A stretch of DNA of 64,000 nucleotides from Fragum whitleyi (lineage: Eukaryota > Mollusca > Bivalvia > Cardiida > Cardiidae), in assembly GCA_948146395.1 (NCBI GenBank), contig OX411543.1, positions 28,845,558 through 28,909,557 on the forward strand, read 5' to 3'. Under the pieces are notes generated by a model, which had not been told where the DNA came from, did not search any database, and was given only the letters and a program-made list of their open reading frames with translations. Both the position numbers and the translations under genes were made by a program. Positions 1 through 12,124 of this stretch are shown here, piece after piece; the stretch's first letter is position 1; every line of letters starts with the position of its first letter.

Positions 1-60
1 GATCAGCCTACACCTATGTGCACTCTCATCTTAGCATACACCATCTGATTTTCCTTTTTA
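1..60. repeat. P15-type MITE fragment at window edge
   Basis: The first bases resemble the hairpin core found at 23177-23210, 32215-32260 and 49143-49180 (a CAGCCTACACCTATGTGCAC-like arm). Only one part lies in the window, so this is a tentative family assignment. Confidence 0.3.
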
Positions 61-1012
61 AACTAGGAAAGTCTAGAAATCATATTTTGAATTTAAATTC
101 TGACTCTCTTTAAGTGCCCCAGGTGATTCAGAACTGATTTTAGTGAAATTTTGCAAAGGTTTTTATTCAGCACGACAAGGTTTAATAAAGGTTATTCTTT
201 ATTTCTGGTGTTCATTTATTTGCTCAGACTCTAAATCTACAATCATCGGATGTGATGGGTTTGATCCCCTGCTATAGCACACATCCTTTCTGACATTTTT
301 CTCCCTGCAATCTATTGTAAAACCTGATTTTCAGTTTTAGCTTTATTTTCAGAAAATCAAGTTATTTCCCTTGAATTAAAGGTGCCGTTAAATTTTACAT
401 GTTTTTTTTTATCAATTATCAAAAACCCTTCATATATTTCTTATAAAAAGAATGTACAGGAATAAAACATGGACATGAACTTTACATTAACAACAATTAT
501 GGAAGTTTTGTTTTCTATTATATCACACAGTTACTAGATCAGGTGCATTCTTAAGGAGTCACAACTCGATATAGTAATGCAAATAATATTAGCTTTTAAA
601 ATAACAACCTATATATAAATGTCATTTATTAGGAAACAAATAAAAACTTCACTTTACAAACTATTTCCTTGTCTATATATAAAGCTATGCATTTGGAATC
701 ATGTACAGGGGTTGACACTAACTCCTGAGATTAAGGAGTCAATTGGACTCATTGGACTTACACATTAAATCAAGAAGTCCAAGTTCAAAGTTAGGAGTCC
801 GAATTTTCATAATTGGAGAACATTGTGGAAAAAAAGAAATTGCTTGTTATAAGCAATTTCTTCTTTTCCATGATGTTCATTCAAAGAAGAGTTCTTTTCT
901 TCCCAGAACACTACAGGATGCCAAATTGCCAAATCTGTGTCATAGAAATGAGAAGTCAGTGAGGACCGTTACTTTAATCTAGCTATTACATGTATACATG
1001 AATTTTAAATAA
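61..1012. other. AT-rich tract without a gene; one P4 hairpin
   Basis: No credible exon or RNA gene is seen. A short hairpin at about 822-880 (GAAATTGCTTG, short loop, AAGCAATTTC) matches the centre of the MITEs at 25346-25568 and 50029-50250. Around 725-810 there are several near-repeats of AGGAGTC and AAGTCC. Confidence 0.5.
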
Positions 1013-1245
1013 ACCTGTGTGTTACAATCCCAACAACTTCATATGGGTGCAAAGCATCTGGCCAGCCTGTGCATCAGTACAGTCTAGCAAGAGTACTCGC
1101 TATGTGCTCTGTAGATAGATATGGTCTTAACCCCTCTTCAGTAGGTAAGCAGATATTCTAATTGCATTGTCTAGTTGGCTAGGGTACCAAATGATGTCTG
1201 TCAGGTGAAATTGTTGGAATTGTCAATTAAGGGCTCAATATAGTG
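1013..1245. mobile_element. Degenerate P3 MITE
   Basis: Terminal sequences (TGTGTGTTACAATCCCAACA on the left, TGAAATTGTTGGAATTGTCA on the right) are decayed versions of the P3 inverted repeats best seen at 57872-58108. The internal text GCCAGCCTGTGCATCAG is also shared with the copy at 11394-11626. Confidence 0.6.
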
Positions 1246-1703
1246 GGCCTTCTATTATGCCATCAGGCTTGGTTTTTTCCACATATAGCAGTATCAACTC
1301 TTTAAAATGTTCAGAATAATAGACTTGCCTTATTTCAAAGAGGTTGAAGACAGCTAAAAGCAAGTGCTTGACATTGAAGTGCTACCTTGACCTTTTACCT
1401 ACATCCATAGTCAGTTTAGATGAAACTTCTACATCTTGGTGGGAACATCTGTCTCAAATTTTGAAATCCATCCATAAATGTTGAAGTTATGCTCCAGTAG
1501 TGTTGGATAATAGGTTTCAAATCACAATTGATAACTGGTTTTTAGTTGGAAGAGTAAATCAACTAATGATTGATTGTACAAGTGTTTTCTTAGAAATTGA
1601 TAATACAGCACTCCCAGTATCATCCTTTGAAGAATTGAATGTGAAAGTTTAGTTAAAACTAATGACCTTAAGACTCTTTCTGCAGATTTTGCTACTAACT
1701 TCA

Positions 1704-1772
1704 TGGATCAGCATGAAACAGTTATAACTGCCTATAATATATAGGCAGTTACAACTGTCTTAAGCTGAGCCA
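1704..1772. repeat. P1 palindromic hairpin element
   Basis: The left arm ACAGTTATAACTGCCTATA and the right arm TATAGGCAGTTACAACTGT are inverted copies around an AT loop. Outer bases resemble CATGGCTCA/TGAGCCAT. It is one of seven P1 copies in the window, each about 70 bp when uninterrupted. Confidence 0.8.
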
Positions 1773-2050
1773 TTAAAGTAATGTCGGTTTCGAAAACAAT
1801 ATATAATGGCTTTCAATTATGTGTAAGGAACTGATTAATCGATTATGAAATTTCTTAGTTGATTTTCACAATCAAAAGCCCAAACCAACTGATTATCAAT
1901 TATTATCAATTAATCTGACTATCATTATGCTCCTGACAAAAATTTGACCCTCAGTGTGACCTTAATCTTTGAAATACAAATTATTTCTTTTAACTGGTAC
2001 ATCACTTAGGAACAATTATGTGTTTTTATAATATGACCTACGTCGCGAGA

Positions 2051-2393
2051 GTGAAATAACCCCGTTGAATATTTTTGATATTACACGGGTGTTTATTACA
2101 CTAGTGGAATAACTATGCAAATGAGCTATAAACGAATAGCAAGGCTATTTTGTAACCGCGAAAATGATGTCATAATGTGTACATTGTGACGTCAGTTTTA
2201 AACGGCGTTATACGTTTCGCGGAAAATTGAAATGCTGAATTTCAAGAATTTCAACGATTTTTCGCAAAAATTCGGGTCAAATTATAAATAGAATATTAAA
2301 TTTGTGCTCATAAAATACAGAATTCATTAAACTCTTTATAGATGACTTGTTTAATGACTCGTTTAATAAATTTGGTATTCCACTCATTCAATA
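2051..2393 (+). mobile_element. P6 MITE, copy 1
   Basis: About 340 bp starting GTGAAATAACCCCGTTGAAT and ending TTTGGTATTCCAC. A homologous copy lies in opposite orientation at 27000-27260. It includes a CpG-bearing stretch (CCGCGAAA, GACGTCA, GGCGTTATACG) unlike the surrounding AT-rich DNA. Superfamily not identified. Confidence 0.65.
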
Positions 2394-3105
2394 TCCTCTA
2401 TTTATTTTGAAATCCAGCCACAAATGTTGGAGTTGTGCTTCAGACTAAATTGGACAGATGGACTACATGACTTACACATATACTTGATATGTCATAGTGA
2501 TGATTTTTGCAAATCATAAGTGGACTTGAGAAAACATGGTGCAATTTGAAATCAAAACAATTTCTTCTTTTTCTTCAATATTGCATAAGTTTTAATCTTC
2601 GAGGTTTAAAACCCCAGGTTTGATGCACATACAGAAAAGGGTTAAAGAAGCACAACACATGTTGTAAGACAAAGAGGTGTGTGACTAAGCGGAAGAACTT
2701 ATTAACTAGAGCAGACGGTATGTAAATGTAGATGAACTTATCTATTAAGGGCAGTCTGTAATAAACCATTCACAAAAAGACCTTCCACACCTACTGTATA
2801 ATTAATCAGATGTATTAATTAACTTGTATTTTCTGATGATTTAATCAGCATGTTAACGGGATCATGCTACATGCAGGATTGCGCATTGTCTAAATACAGT
2901 GAATGCCTGGATCATGGTCGTGCAATGTTTAAGATGAGAACATCTGTGAAACATTTTGAGAAATGGTAACCTGCTTTGCATGCAAACATGCATGCAAAAC
3001 AGGGAACCATTTTCAAATGTTTACTGAGGATTTATCAACCTTTAATGCATGTTGTACAGCATTCAAAGACCAGTCAATTATTTACACATCCAATTAAAAC
3101 TTTAA
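2394..3105. other. No recognisable gene
   Basis: AT-rich sequence. Around 2860-2975 there are weak P15-like fragments (ATCATGCTACATGCAGG). Nothing else is recognised. Confidence 0.5.
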
Positions 3106-3524
3106 AGCTGCTCTTTTACAGTTCTCCAAAGAAAAAATACAAAACTGGTTTTCAGATTTGAAAATGTGTGCATTTTCCAATGTTTAAAAAGTCATTTAAA
3201 ACAAGAAGTGTTAGTGAAACATAAATGCCCATCCAATTGACAAATACTTCAACCTTGACCTTTGATAGAATGGGACAAATAGGCAGAATTGCATGTGTAA
3301 ATAGTTGGCTCAAAATCTTATAATAATCTTTTAGGCCTTAGTAGTCGCTTTATTTTTTCAGAGTGGAATTCTGCTAAATTCAGGAATACCTGGTTTTTTT
3401 TTTCCTTACTTTACCAGATGGAATCTTAAAATTGCAGAGTTTTCTACACGATGAAGTCATAATTTTGATTAATTTTACAAAAAAAATCAAAAATTGCATT
3501 TTCCTCATCTGTGAAATAGCAGCT
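3106..3524. mobile_element. P7 MITE with TTAA target duplication, copy 2
   Basis: Inverted ends AGCTGCTCTTTTACAG and CTGTGAAATAGCAGCT are flanked on both sides by TTAA, as is usual for piggyBac-like elements. The same ends occur on the better copy at 19191-19737. A family D fragment (AAGTGTTAGTGAAAC, then CCTTGACCTTTGA) sits inside at about 3199-3300, so this copy is itself a host for a later insertion. Confidence 0.75.
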
Positions 3525-4418
3525 TTAAATAGGAGGGGTTTAGTTAGCAAGGACAAATGTTCCAGCCGATTATACCCATGGTTATGATATTTAAAGACAG
3601 AATAGCCATTAAGAGATGTTGTACTACTGTTGACTCATGATTGAAGCAGACAGGAATACATAAGTTTTTGTCCATAGTATAGACCCCTGTCTAGATATAA
3701 AAATTCCAGTCTAATTTTGAAAACAAGGCTCTGCTTTGTTACAAAAGTAGAAGTGATAATGGCATTAATTCATTAATCCATGCGTGAAAGATTACATACT
3801 GACACACACACACACACACACAAAAAAAGAGAAATATGAACTACCAATTAAAGAATTTTTTTTTTCAGAACTGGCCTTAAAAACAAACTTTCATAAAGGG
3901 CAAAATGGTGCTCCCTTCTAACATATTGCTTACAAACAATTCATTAGCCAATCAGAAGTGCTAGGTGCTCGTATGTCATCAAATACTGAAAAGCCAATCC
4001 CTTGTGACTGTATTTTGGGGACTATGCGTTGGCTTTTATGATAGGTTAAACATTTTAATCTGGATGCAAGGCATAAAAACAGAAATGGCTTGTTTTTTTG
4101 TTCAGAATTTCTTCTATTTTCTCATAATATTTCTTACTTTTTTCTGTAAATTTTAATTTCAATGCTTGTCTGCCTGAATGTCTGCAGTCTAAAATGGGCA
4201 ATCTGGTAATGGGATGCCAGGTACATGTAGTTAACCTTTAAAATTTGTATCAAACAAATTGCCAACATTTCAACTAGTCTAACTCTAGTTATTTCCACCT
4301 TAATTATGTAGAACCAGGCAAGCTGACAGTAGGCAAAATTTAGACAGCATGTCTACAGGATGATCTTCGGCTACTGTATGCTCAGCAGGAATATAACATG
4401 AACAGCATGAGAAGGGTT
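3525..4418. other. No gene; CA microsatellite at 3802-3821
   Basis: AT-rich sequence with a pure CA dinucleotide run of about ten units at 3802-3821. A P15-like terminus (AACAGCATGAGAAGGGTTAA) ends next to the P2 element at 4419. Confidence 0.6.
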
Positions 4419-4580
4419 AAGGTAGTGGAACCGTAATAGTTCCGCAATATTTCAGCACTCATGAACTTTCACAATGTTGACCGAGGTTTCCTAATGAAAA
4501 TCATTAGAAAACCTCAGTTAACACTGTTAAAGTTCATTACTTTTGAAATGTTGTGCAACTATTAAGGGACCACTACCTTA
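4419..4580. repeat. P2 long palindromic MITE, copy a
   Basis: About 160 bp that fold end to end: TAAGGTAGTGG at the left is the inverse of CCACTACCTTA at the right. The centre contains GAGGTTTCCTAATGA facing TCATTAGAAAACCTC. Six full or near-full copies and one half copy are in the window. Confidence 0.85.
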
Positions 4581-5530
4581 TGGGAAAAGTGAGTGGTTTT
4601 ATACAGAAGAGAGGGAACACTATCATTCAGCATTTATAGTTTAATCATAATACTAAAATAAAACTATGAAGGCATCAAATATCCGATCTCAAAATATTAT
4701 GTTACTTTTTATGTACAGCAATATTCATATAGTGATTCTTTTTCAATTTCATGCAACAGCTTCACTTGACTAACATTAATTTGGCCACAAAATTTCATAT
4801 TCTATAGACAACGAGTAAAGATTATCAACCATACCTATTGGTTTTTAATTCTGATACTATTTGTGTCTAAATTTGGCGAGATTGGATTTAATACAGGTTG
4901 ATTAGAGGTGCATTTCAGAAGTACTTATATAGGAAGGCATAATGACCGTTTTAGATAACAAAAATCTACTAGTAATGAAAAATGTTGACTACAGTCAACC
5001 TACGGGGTATTTGCAGTCTGACTGGGGTTGACACTTTTCCGATTGGTATTCTTCTGATGGGTCTCAATTCTTTCGAATTGGAAAGCTCTGATTCAGTCTA
5101 TTAACCCATCATACTCACTTCTTTATCCAAAAGATCTTGATTACAAACAATTATTAGATGTTAAATAATGAAATTTCCAACACCAAATTTATTCAAGGGA
5201 TAATTGTATATCTGTCACCATAGTATAGAAAGACTTAAAATGGTTTTTCAATTTACTCTCATATTTTCTTTAAACCGCAAGAAATAAACAAGACATGTAT
5301 TGGTAAAATTTTACCATATTTCTACAAACAATAAGAAAAATTTTATGTTTATTTTTATGTTCAATAAATTGGTAAAAACTATACAAATTCTATTTATTTT
5401 GAATGACAAAATAATCTGTACCCTGTACCTTAATTGGAAATCGAGGGGGGATGGGATCATAACTGTTTCATGAATAATAAGCAGAGTTATATTTAAATTT
5501 TATTTTGATAGAGAATAAGTATTCCAATTT
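4581..5530. other. No recognisable gene
   Basis: AT-rich sequence. No exon with both splice signals and coding character was found on either strand. Confidence 0.5.
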
Positions 5531-5602
5531 GATGGCTCAATGCAAAAGAATTGCAACTATCTATAAATATATAGGCAGTAACAACTGTTTCATACTGAGC
5601 CA
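5531..5602. repeat. P1 palindromic hairpin element
   Basis: It opens GATGGCTCAATGCAAAAG and closes CATACTGAGCCATG, with the central TATAAATATATAGGCAGT typical of P1. The left arm has drifted (AACTATCTATA). Confidence 0.8.
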
Positions 5603-6214
5603 TGAAAACACTCTGATTCTATTCCTCACTATTTCCCATCTCATATCAAAGCTACTTTTTTCAAAGAGACAATATTGGACATGAAGAAATTGTAATAATC
5701 CAATGATTTGTATCTAAATAGGTAAAAAGCATTTAGGAAAGTAAAGTTGATATTTTTTGCTATCTTACATTTTTTTTTATTTTTTGAAAGTGCTTCCCTT
5801 TCAACTTTAGTCATTCATAAAATGCCAAGTTGAATTTTTGTTTTACAAATATTGTAGATATTTTCAATTGGCCATAAAGAAACAAATGAAATAGTTTGAC
5901 TAGAAATATGTTTCATCTTATATTGCAAATAAATATGTGACCTGTTACAAGTAAAAGGATCATAAAGGAAATCTGTGAAATAAATATCTGGAAAAGTGGT
6001 TGGTTCCAGAATAGGCAACATGAGGTTGCAATCTGGAATTTTTTTCATAGGAAGGTAGAAAAATCATTTCAAGTGAGAAAAGTTTTGACCCTAGTCAGTC
6101 TGCACAGTCTGACTAAAGGTGTCACTTTACACACAACTAGATTCGTCCCTTTTCACCCAATGGATCACAAAAACAATTAACAATTCAAAATATCAGGTTG
6201 AAATTGTATATTAT

Positions 6215-6370
6215 GGTAGTGGACCCATAACAGTTCCGTAACATTTACGGGGTAATGAGTTAAAACTATTTTAACCGAGGTTTCCTAATAATATTTATTA
6301 GGAAACCTTGTTCAACATTGTGAAAGATCATAGTTCCAAAATGTTGCGGAACTATTACAGTTCCACTACC
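6215..6370. repeat. P2 long palindromic MITE, copy b
   Basis: It runs from GGTAGTGGACCCATAACAG to TTACAGTTCCACTACC. The centre is ACCGAGGTTTCCTAATAA facing TTATTAGGAAACCTTG. Confidence 0.85.
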
Positions 6371-6488
6371 TTAATTCACTACACAAAACCTGTATTGGAA
6401 AATGTGTTGATGCATAATTTTTCCATAATGATTTTTACGTATTTTCTGATAAGAAATTTTAAACCAAGATCATTTGTTTTCACATAAA

Positions 6489-8435
6489 ATCAAAGCACTG
6501 AAAGTACTGATGGTGAACGAACCTGATGGCATTCTAGAGTGATATATTGAATTCAATTAGAAAAGAGAAATTACGAATGTAAAAAAAAGTGGGAAGAATT
6601 GTCTCGACAAAATTTCCGTTATTCGGAAATTTCACTGCCAATTCAAAGAAAGGGAAAGAGAGGAAAATCCTGTTAGAAAAATATTTGTTAGAATATGAGA
6701 TGTTACTCTGTGAAAATTTCTTTTACACACTTGAAATAGGTACATTTATTAATTAAACATAAATGGAGAAAACGATTTAATCCTATCTAAAACTGTCTTT
6801 AACCTATAACCAATGGTGTTTGTTTTTACAAAAGTAGTTGTTATCATGTTTAAGCTTATTTCAAGTAAATTTGTTGTATTTGTTTTAACTTTTTTAACTA
6901 TCTTTGTTTCTTCTCAGAGGATGAAAAGGTCTTTGAGTACCAACTAAAGAAACACCTATGAATATCAGTCAGACCTGAATTGTACTCATTGTACAAATAT
7001 TATTTTTGTAACGTAATTTCTACATCAAAAGCGAATAAGAATCTTATTTAAGAAGTTTATTTTTTAAAGGGAGGTAATAATTGCATGACTATGTCTATGA
7101 CTATGTTTAGGTATAATACAATGTTTTTTTTTCCCTTCCGACTTTCTTTCCAAAAAGAGTTGAGAATCCTTACAATTGTCGGTTTATTTTTTGCACGAGA
7201 ACCTATTGTTTACATTCAAGAATTTGGATGCTTGTAAAATCACTCACTATCGATATCTTATTACAGTATTGCGGCTGATATTAGACTTTCTGCTCAGAGC
7301 TAGTTTTTGCTTAAACTGTAGTTAACCAATTCTAAACGTATTTTGGGAAGGATGGAGCCAGTTTTTATTCATCGATTTAGATTTTTATGATTTCTGTAAA
7401 AAACGCAATGACTTTTCCAGAATAATTTAACAACTAAACCCGCCTGTCGAATCGTAAACAAGTGCATGACGGATCTGGTCCCCCCCTTGACCACGGCAAT
7501 ATCTACTCGTCAATTGGAGTGGTATCTAGGGTTGAATATTTAGCTATCATTTATTTAATTTTCAAATAGAATTTTGAATTGATATGGTTTTACAGATTGA
7601 AAAAATGCAAAGTAGAATGGCCCCAATGAAATATCTTCCGTGCCTGTCGCAATTGGTATTCGGCAATATTTGCTTCTGAGACAGACGAATATGAAACGTT
7701 TTCGCTGGGAATAAGTTCACCGAATATTTGAGTGTATCCTTACAAGCCCTACTTCAGCCAACGCAATTTTACAGAAAAATCTTAATAGCGGCGTTTATCC
7801 CTATTCAAATAAAAGTAAAAGAAAGGTTGTACATGTAAAACACATGTCGAATCATTCTTAAAACCCGTCTCGAGACTGACTGTCGCTAGTTGAAAAGTTA
7901 TGTAAAACCGCGTTACCGTTTCTAATGACACAAGGTGTCTTGATGCGTCATTCGTCTCAACTCGGCCGATTCCTCTAACCTACATTTAAATCGGAGCCGT
8001 CGGAGATCGCCCGAGTATTGCCGAATGTAAGTTCAAGAGGACATGACCTAAATAAACACGTATTTCCGGCTAATTACTACAAGTTGCACCAGCGAAGGCT
8101 TGGGTCAAAAACATAGTATCTGTCTCTACGGTGTCTAGACACAAACTTTGTTTTTGCTTTAAACTCTCGACAAGCTTACGCCGATCAAAAATTCCCTTGA
8201 TAAACATTGCAAGATCATTTTGTGTTTTTCAAGGCGAATTTTCATTATTTTCACTTGATAAAGAACACTAGTAGCACGCTTTTAAAGAAAAAACAGTGAT
8301 TTTGCGGAAAAAAATATTGAAAGATACTAAATTGAATTTTAAGAGGCGCTACTTTATTTCAAATGTATTTACATCCAACAGGATTTTCCTGACATGGTAT
8401 ATAACACTGGTGAACGACGTTCGTTCACCAAAAAA
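6489..8435 (+). mobile_element. Element T, copy 1 (uninterrupted, about 1.95 kb)
   Basis: Defined by comparison with 52612-57855, where the same sequence reappears and stops matching at both ends. Near the 5' end a weak hairpin (AGCACT-GAA-AGTACT) precedes a subterminal repeat TGGTGAACGAAC at 6511-6522. The inverse GTTCGTTCACCA ends at 8430, where the last 23 bases form a hairpin with 10-bp arms (TGGTGAACGA). An A-run follows and no flanking duplication is seen. This end architecture matches the smaller pearl-like families in the window, though T lacks the GACG microsatellite. The interior (about 7440-8180) is richer in CpG than its surroundings and contains no long ORF. It is probably non-autonomous; a Helentron-like origin is inferred, not shown. 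Confidence 0.75.
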
Positions 8436-8837
8436 ATGACTCATAACATCTAGAATAGAGGTTTACAGATGGCCATTTGCCTTTCTTTACCAGCATCAAT
8501 ATTCTTCTCAAATTCATTTATCCCAATGAATCTGAATTTTGTTTCAAAGAAATTGCTTACTCATACATTTACACATTCTGGCTCAAGATTTACCCACAAT
8601 AATTTTGTAGGAAGTAAAGGCTAAGATTAGACTGCATGTCTGTGAGGGCTAATCTTTTTATCTTACTATCTTCCAAACCTTTGTGTACAGAAAGAATACA
8701 TTGTAGACAGTATAGTAAGGGTTAACTTAATTCCTTCAGATTAAGAAAATTCAAGTGCTTCATTACAACAAGTGCTATGTACATTATCTAAACTATCAAA
8801 ATAAGTATAAAAATATTTAAGCAGTAATTATGTTAAT
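8436..8837. other. No gene; P15-like hairpin near 8617-8720
   Basis: A stretch with CTAAGATTAGACTGCATG facing GAGGGCTAATCTTT resembles the P15 hairpin core. The remainder is AT-rich and unassigned. Confidence 0.4.
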
Positions 8838-8996
8838 GTGGTGAGACTGTAATAATTCCGCAACATTTCAGAACACATGATCTTTCACAATGTTGACCGA
8901 GAATTCCTAATGAAAATCATTAGGCAACCTAGGTTAACACTGTTAAAGTTAATTACTCCCAAAACTTTGTGGAACTATTACGTGTCCACTACTACC
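8838..8996. repeat. P2 long palindromic MITE, copy c
   Basis: Same layout as the other P2 copies (CCGCAACATTTCAGAACACA on the left, GTGGAACTATTACGTGTCCA on the right), with more decay in the terminal bases. Confidence 0.8.
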
Positions 8997-9261
8997 TCCT
9001 GTAAAACATGTGACTCAACCTTCATTTTTTTGTACCAAGAATCTAAAATTCAATCAAAAATCAAAAATTTCCCAAAGAATTAATTATAAAATTGTTTTCT
9101 TCCAAATTAGATCACTCCTTTTCAAAATATTTTAATCCTAGCTGATTTCAAACACAATCAAACATTTTAAAAGAAATTTATGAGCAATTTCTGCTCAAAC
9201 ATTTACTGAGGTCATATCAAAGGAATCGTTAACTATTGCATATTTGTGTAACTTATTTACA

Positions 9262-9520
9262 ATACCATGTGTTTGTTAGACATGAATGCCCCCGCCACTA
9301 CCATTTTTCAGAAATGTTCAAAACATTGGACCTGGATAAAACGACCTTGACATACAACATTGAGAATTTATCAAGAGAAAGGTTGTGTTACAAAAAATAC
9401 TTATGTTAAATGAAGGCTCTATCCCTTACCAATCAAAAGCTATGGTTAATGTTTTTGAGGGGACAAACAGCCTCACAGACAAACAGGACAAAAACATTAT
9501 GCCCTCCATTTATTGATGTA
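9262..9520 (+). mobile_element. Family D element, degenerate copy
   Basis: It starts ATGTGTTTGTTAGACATGAA followed by TGCCCCCGCCAC and closes with a CAGACAAACAGGACA tract and ATTATGCCCTCC. These are decayed versions of the D ends seen intact at 32861-33180. Confidence 0.6.
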
Positions 9521-9761
9521 GTTTTTTCACCCTGCAACGCAGGTCATATTATAACTCAGATTACAAATAATAGTCTTTGTCACAGCAATATTTTGTGTAC
9601 AACTTCTTCTAAATAATAGATCACAGTTATCAATAAATTGTCAATTGACCAATCAAATCCCTTTATTCATGCCTGGATTACTGCTGAACTCCATCATTTT
9701 TCTCCATTTTGTTTTGGACATGTTCTTTATTTTGAACATAAATTACATAGCTACAACCTGA

Positions 9762-10131
9762 ACAAGATGTGTTTGTGAAACAAAAATACCCCCGTAACAG
9801 ATTTTTCCTAAAATGTTGACCCCGACAGATGAACTTGACCTTTTAGTATGACCTTGACCTTGATACCTACAGATGTACATCACTGAGATCTTTCATCTTG
9901 CCAATTATGAGACAGGGTATCAATATGCTTGAATAAGCTGAACAATGTTTAGTTTATTGGTTAAGTTTTTGACATGCCAAATATGAGCCTTGTATCTAGA
10001 ATAGGCTTGAAGATATTGGCAATGTTAAGTTTTTTGGTTAACTTTTGCAGAGAGACTGACAGACAGACAGATGGACAGACAAACAACAGTAAAACAATAT
10101 GCCCCCAATCTTTCGATAGGGTGGCATAAAA
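9762..10131 (+). mobile_element. Family D pearl-like element, copy 2
   Basis: ACAAGATGTGTTTGTGAAAC start, ACCCCCGTAAC subterminal repeat, several TGACCTTGACCTTG blocks, an ACAGACAGACAGATGGACAG microsatellite and a 3' end ATGCCCCCAATCTTTCGATA followed by GGGTGGCAT. The flanks TAGCTACAAC and GTTGTAGTTACTG look like the two arms of an M-type palindrome, so it may have entered a hairpin loop. Confidence 0.75.
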
Positions 10132-10631
10132 AGCTGTTGTAGTTACTGTATTTAGGTGGCCAAATGACATTTTTTTTTTCGTTTCATGTCCATGACTGTA
10201 ATTTTTCTGTCAAATAAGATTTAAAATTTGATGCTTTTTGTAATGTATAAGGTTAATATGAGGCCAGTAATGGATCAATTCCATTGAGTATCCATAACAA
10301 AGTGTTCAGGTGAAATAATGGTATTGCACCCTTTCATTTAGACCTTTATAAATGGCTTATTCAATGAACATGGTTACAAAAAAATATTCTATGATAAAAA
10401 GTGATAGCATTCTCCCAAAAATTTCCAGTTATACATTGTACCTTTCAACTGCAACCACTGGAGATGGATTGATGCAATTGGAAAATGCTTATTATGACAG
10501 AAAGAAAATCGAAATCATGTAATGGTGACATAATCTATGAGACATAAAGTAAGAAGGAAAGACACTAAAGGTAGAGTATTGCATTTGCACTTTGAAATGG
10601 CCTTTACACAATCAATACAATTGACAATATA
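10132..10631. other. No recognisable gene
   Basis: AT-rich sequence between two mobile elements. Nothing beyond a possible M-type palindrome arm at its left edge. Confidence 0.5.
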
Positions 10632-10931
10632 TACCTTATTTCCCCTAATAATAGCCCTCTCCCTAATAGTAGCACCCCTACATTTAAAAAAAAAAAAAAC
10701 CACTTCAAATGCCTAAATTTGAAGAACTTGTTGAGACTTCTGCTCTAATTTGATGTGAATGTCCTCTAAATAATTATTTATATGATTGTTTAGAGAAAAT
10801 TTACCTAAAATTTAAGGGAAAAGGGCCTTATTGACATAAGTTTTATGATTTTCTTTAATCAGAAAATGCATAATAAACAAAAGCCATGTTATGTATAGCT
10901 CAAGGGAGTGTTCATTAGGGGAAATACAGTA
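10632..10931. mobile_element. P5 MITE, copy 1 (about 300 bp)
   Basis: Inverted ends TATTTCCCCTAATAATAG and CATTAGGGGAAATACAGTA. A central hairpin around TCCTCTAAATAAT/ATTGTTTAGAGA is shared with 46587-46893 and 38344-38545. Confidence 0.75.
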
Positions 10932-11136
10932 TTCATCACCTTTCAATAATGTCATATTCATGATCAACAATTATTGTAAATATTAGTGTATCCTGTAGGT
11001 TGACATTATTGTTGATATTGAAGATTGACTCGTACATTTAATCAAAACTATTGGCAATAAAATTGAAAATGTTTGCACTCCAATACATAAAAATTAAATT
11101 GTAGAATTGCTAGAGAAAGCTCCGCAACCGTTTCAA

Positions 11137-11206
11137 GGGGTCAATGCAAAACAATTGTTAGTGTTAATATTTGTATATGTACTTACAATAGTTTTGCATT
11201 GACCCT
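11137..11206. repeat. P1 palindromic hairpin element
   Basis: GGGGTCAATGCAAAACAATT at the left is matched by AATAGTTTTGCATTGACCCT at the right. The loop is AT-rich. Confidence 0.8.
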
Positions 11207-11393
11207 CAATTTGCTGTGTATTAAGCACTGACTTATTTCAAAACCCCTTTTTGTTGCTATTGTTGTTGAAAAAAAAAATCAAATTTAATAATATCATATA
11301 AAATAAAGAATCCAAAATTGCATAATATAATCAACAGTACTATTTCTGATATGTTATAAGGGACAATGTCATAGTACAAAAGAAATGCTAATG

Positions 11394-11626
11394 TGAGCCT
11401 GTGCATGACATTTTCAACAATTTCAAATGTGCACTAAGCAAAGACTCTGGCCAGCCTGTGCATCTGCACAGTCTGACCAGAGACTTCACTTTGCAGATTG
11501 ATCAGGTCCAGATGTCTCTTGAGATAGACAGGCAATCTTCCTGTTGAACTGTGGAACTGTCTAGGCTGCTCAATGTTTGAACCTCTTGCCTGTTTCAAAT
11601 TGTTGGAAATGTCATGCACAGGCTCA
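11394..11626. mobile_element. P3 MITE, copy 2
   Basis: Terminal inverted repeats TGAGCCTGTGCATGACATTT and AAATGTCATGCACAGGCTCA enclose about 190 bp shared in part with the copies at 57872 and 26514. The left end continues as TCAACAATTT, the right end begins AAATTGTTGG. Confidence 0.85.
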
Positions 11627-11709
11627 AGTATCATTGTAAATACCCTAAAATTTCTGACACTCAGAAGAAAAAGAATTATTGTTCTAATATTCTTTAAGAA
11701 TTAATTTAA

Positions 11710-11970
11710 CAAGAGCACCAGAAGCCACTCAGCTGTTGAGTGCTAGATGGTGGATTAAAATCTAAGTTGAAAAGGGGTATTAATTGCACAAAATGCATCT
11801 ACAGTTATCCCCCTTAATAGTATGGGTTGCTTTTATAACGGTGAACATGTGTGTCAAGTTTCAAGTGAATACCTTCAGTAAAGACAGATATATTACGAAA
11901 TGTCAAAATTTACATACAGCATCGATGAAGATGCTAAGGCTATAGCAATACTGACGGTTTTCTACAGAAA
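11710..11970 (+). mobile_element. Truncated pearl-like element
   Basis: It begins AACAAGAGCACCAGAAGCCA, resembling the ACAAG plus hairpin starts of the other families. It contains GTGTCAAGTTTCAAGTGAAT, a form of the monomer core shared across families. No 3' hairpin or microsatellite is seen, so it is probably truncated. Confidence 0.45.
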
Positions 11971-12014
11971 CAGCCAAGCAAATAATGTATCAAAAGGAGG
12001 TTAAATAAGAGGCA

Positions 12015-12083
12015 AACACTGCAGACTTTGATCCAACTGCTCTTTGAGAAGCAGTTGGATCTGGGTCTACGATGTTTGATGTC
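12015..12083. repeat. P8 hairpin element, copy 1
   Basis: Paired arms GATCCAACTGCT/AGCAGTTGGATC lie inside an outer GGCAAACACTGCAGACTTTG/ACGATGTTTGATGTC frame. The same outer frame is at 38249-38324. Confidence 0.7.
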
Positions 12084-12124
12084 TTTCGATTTGCTTAGGG
12101 CCAATACAGTTTCATATTATCTCA

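Noticed and set aside
6511..8430. Ordinary TIR DNA transposon
   Set aside because: The 12-bp inverted sequences are subterminal on the left (22 bases inside the homology), the right end is a hairpin, and no target duplication exists, so a hairpin-capped rolling-circle-like element fits better.
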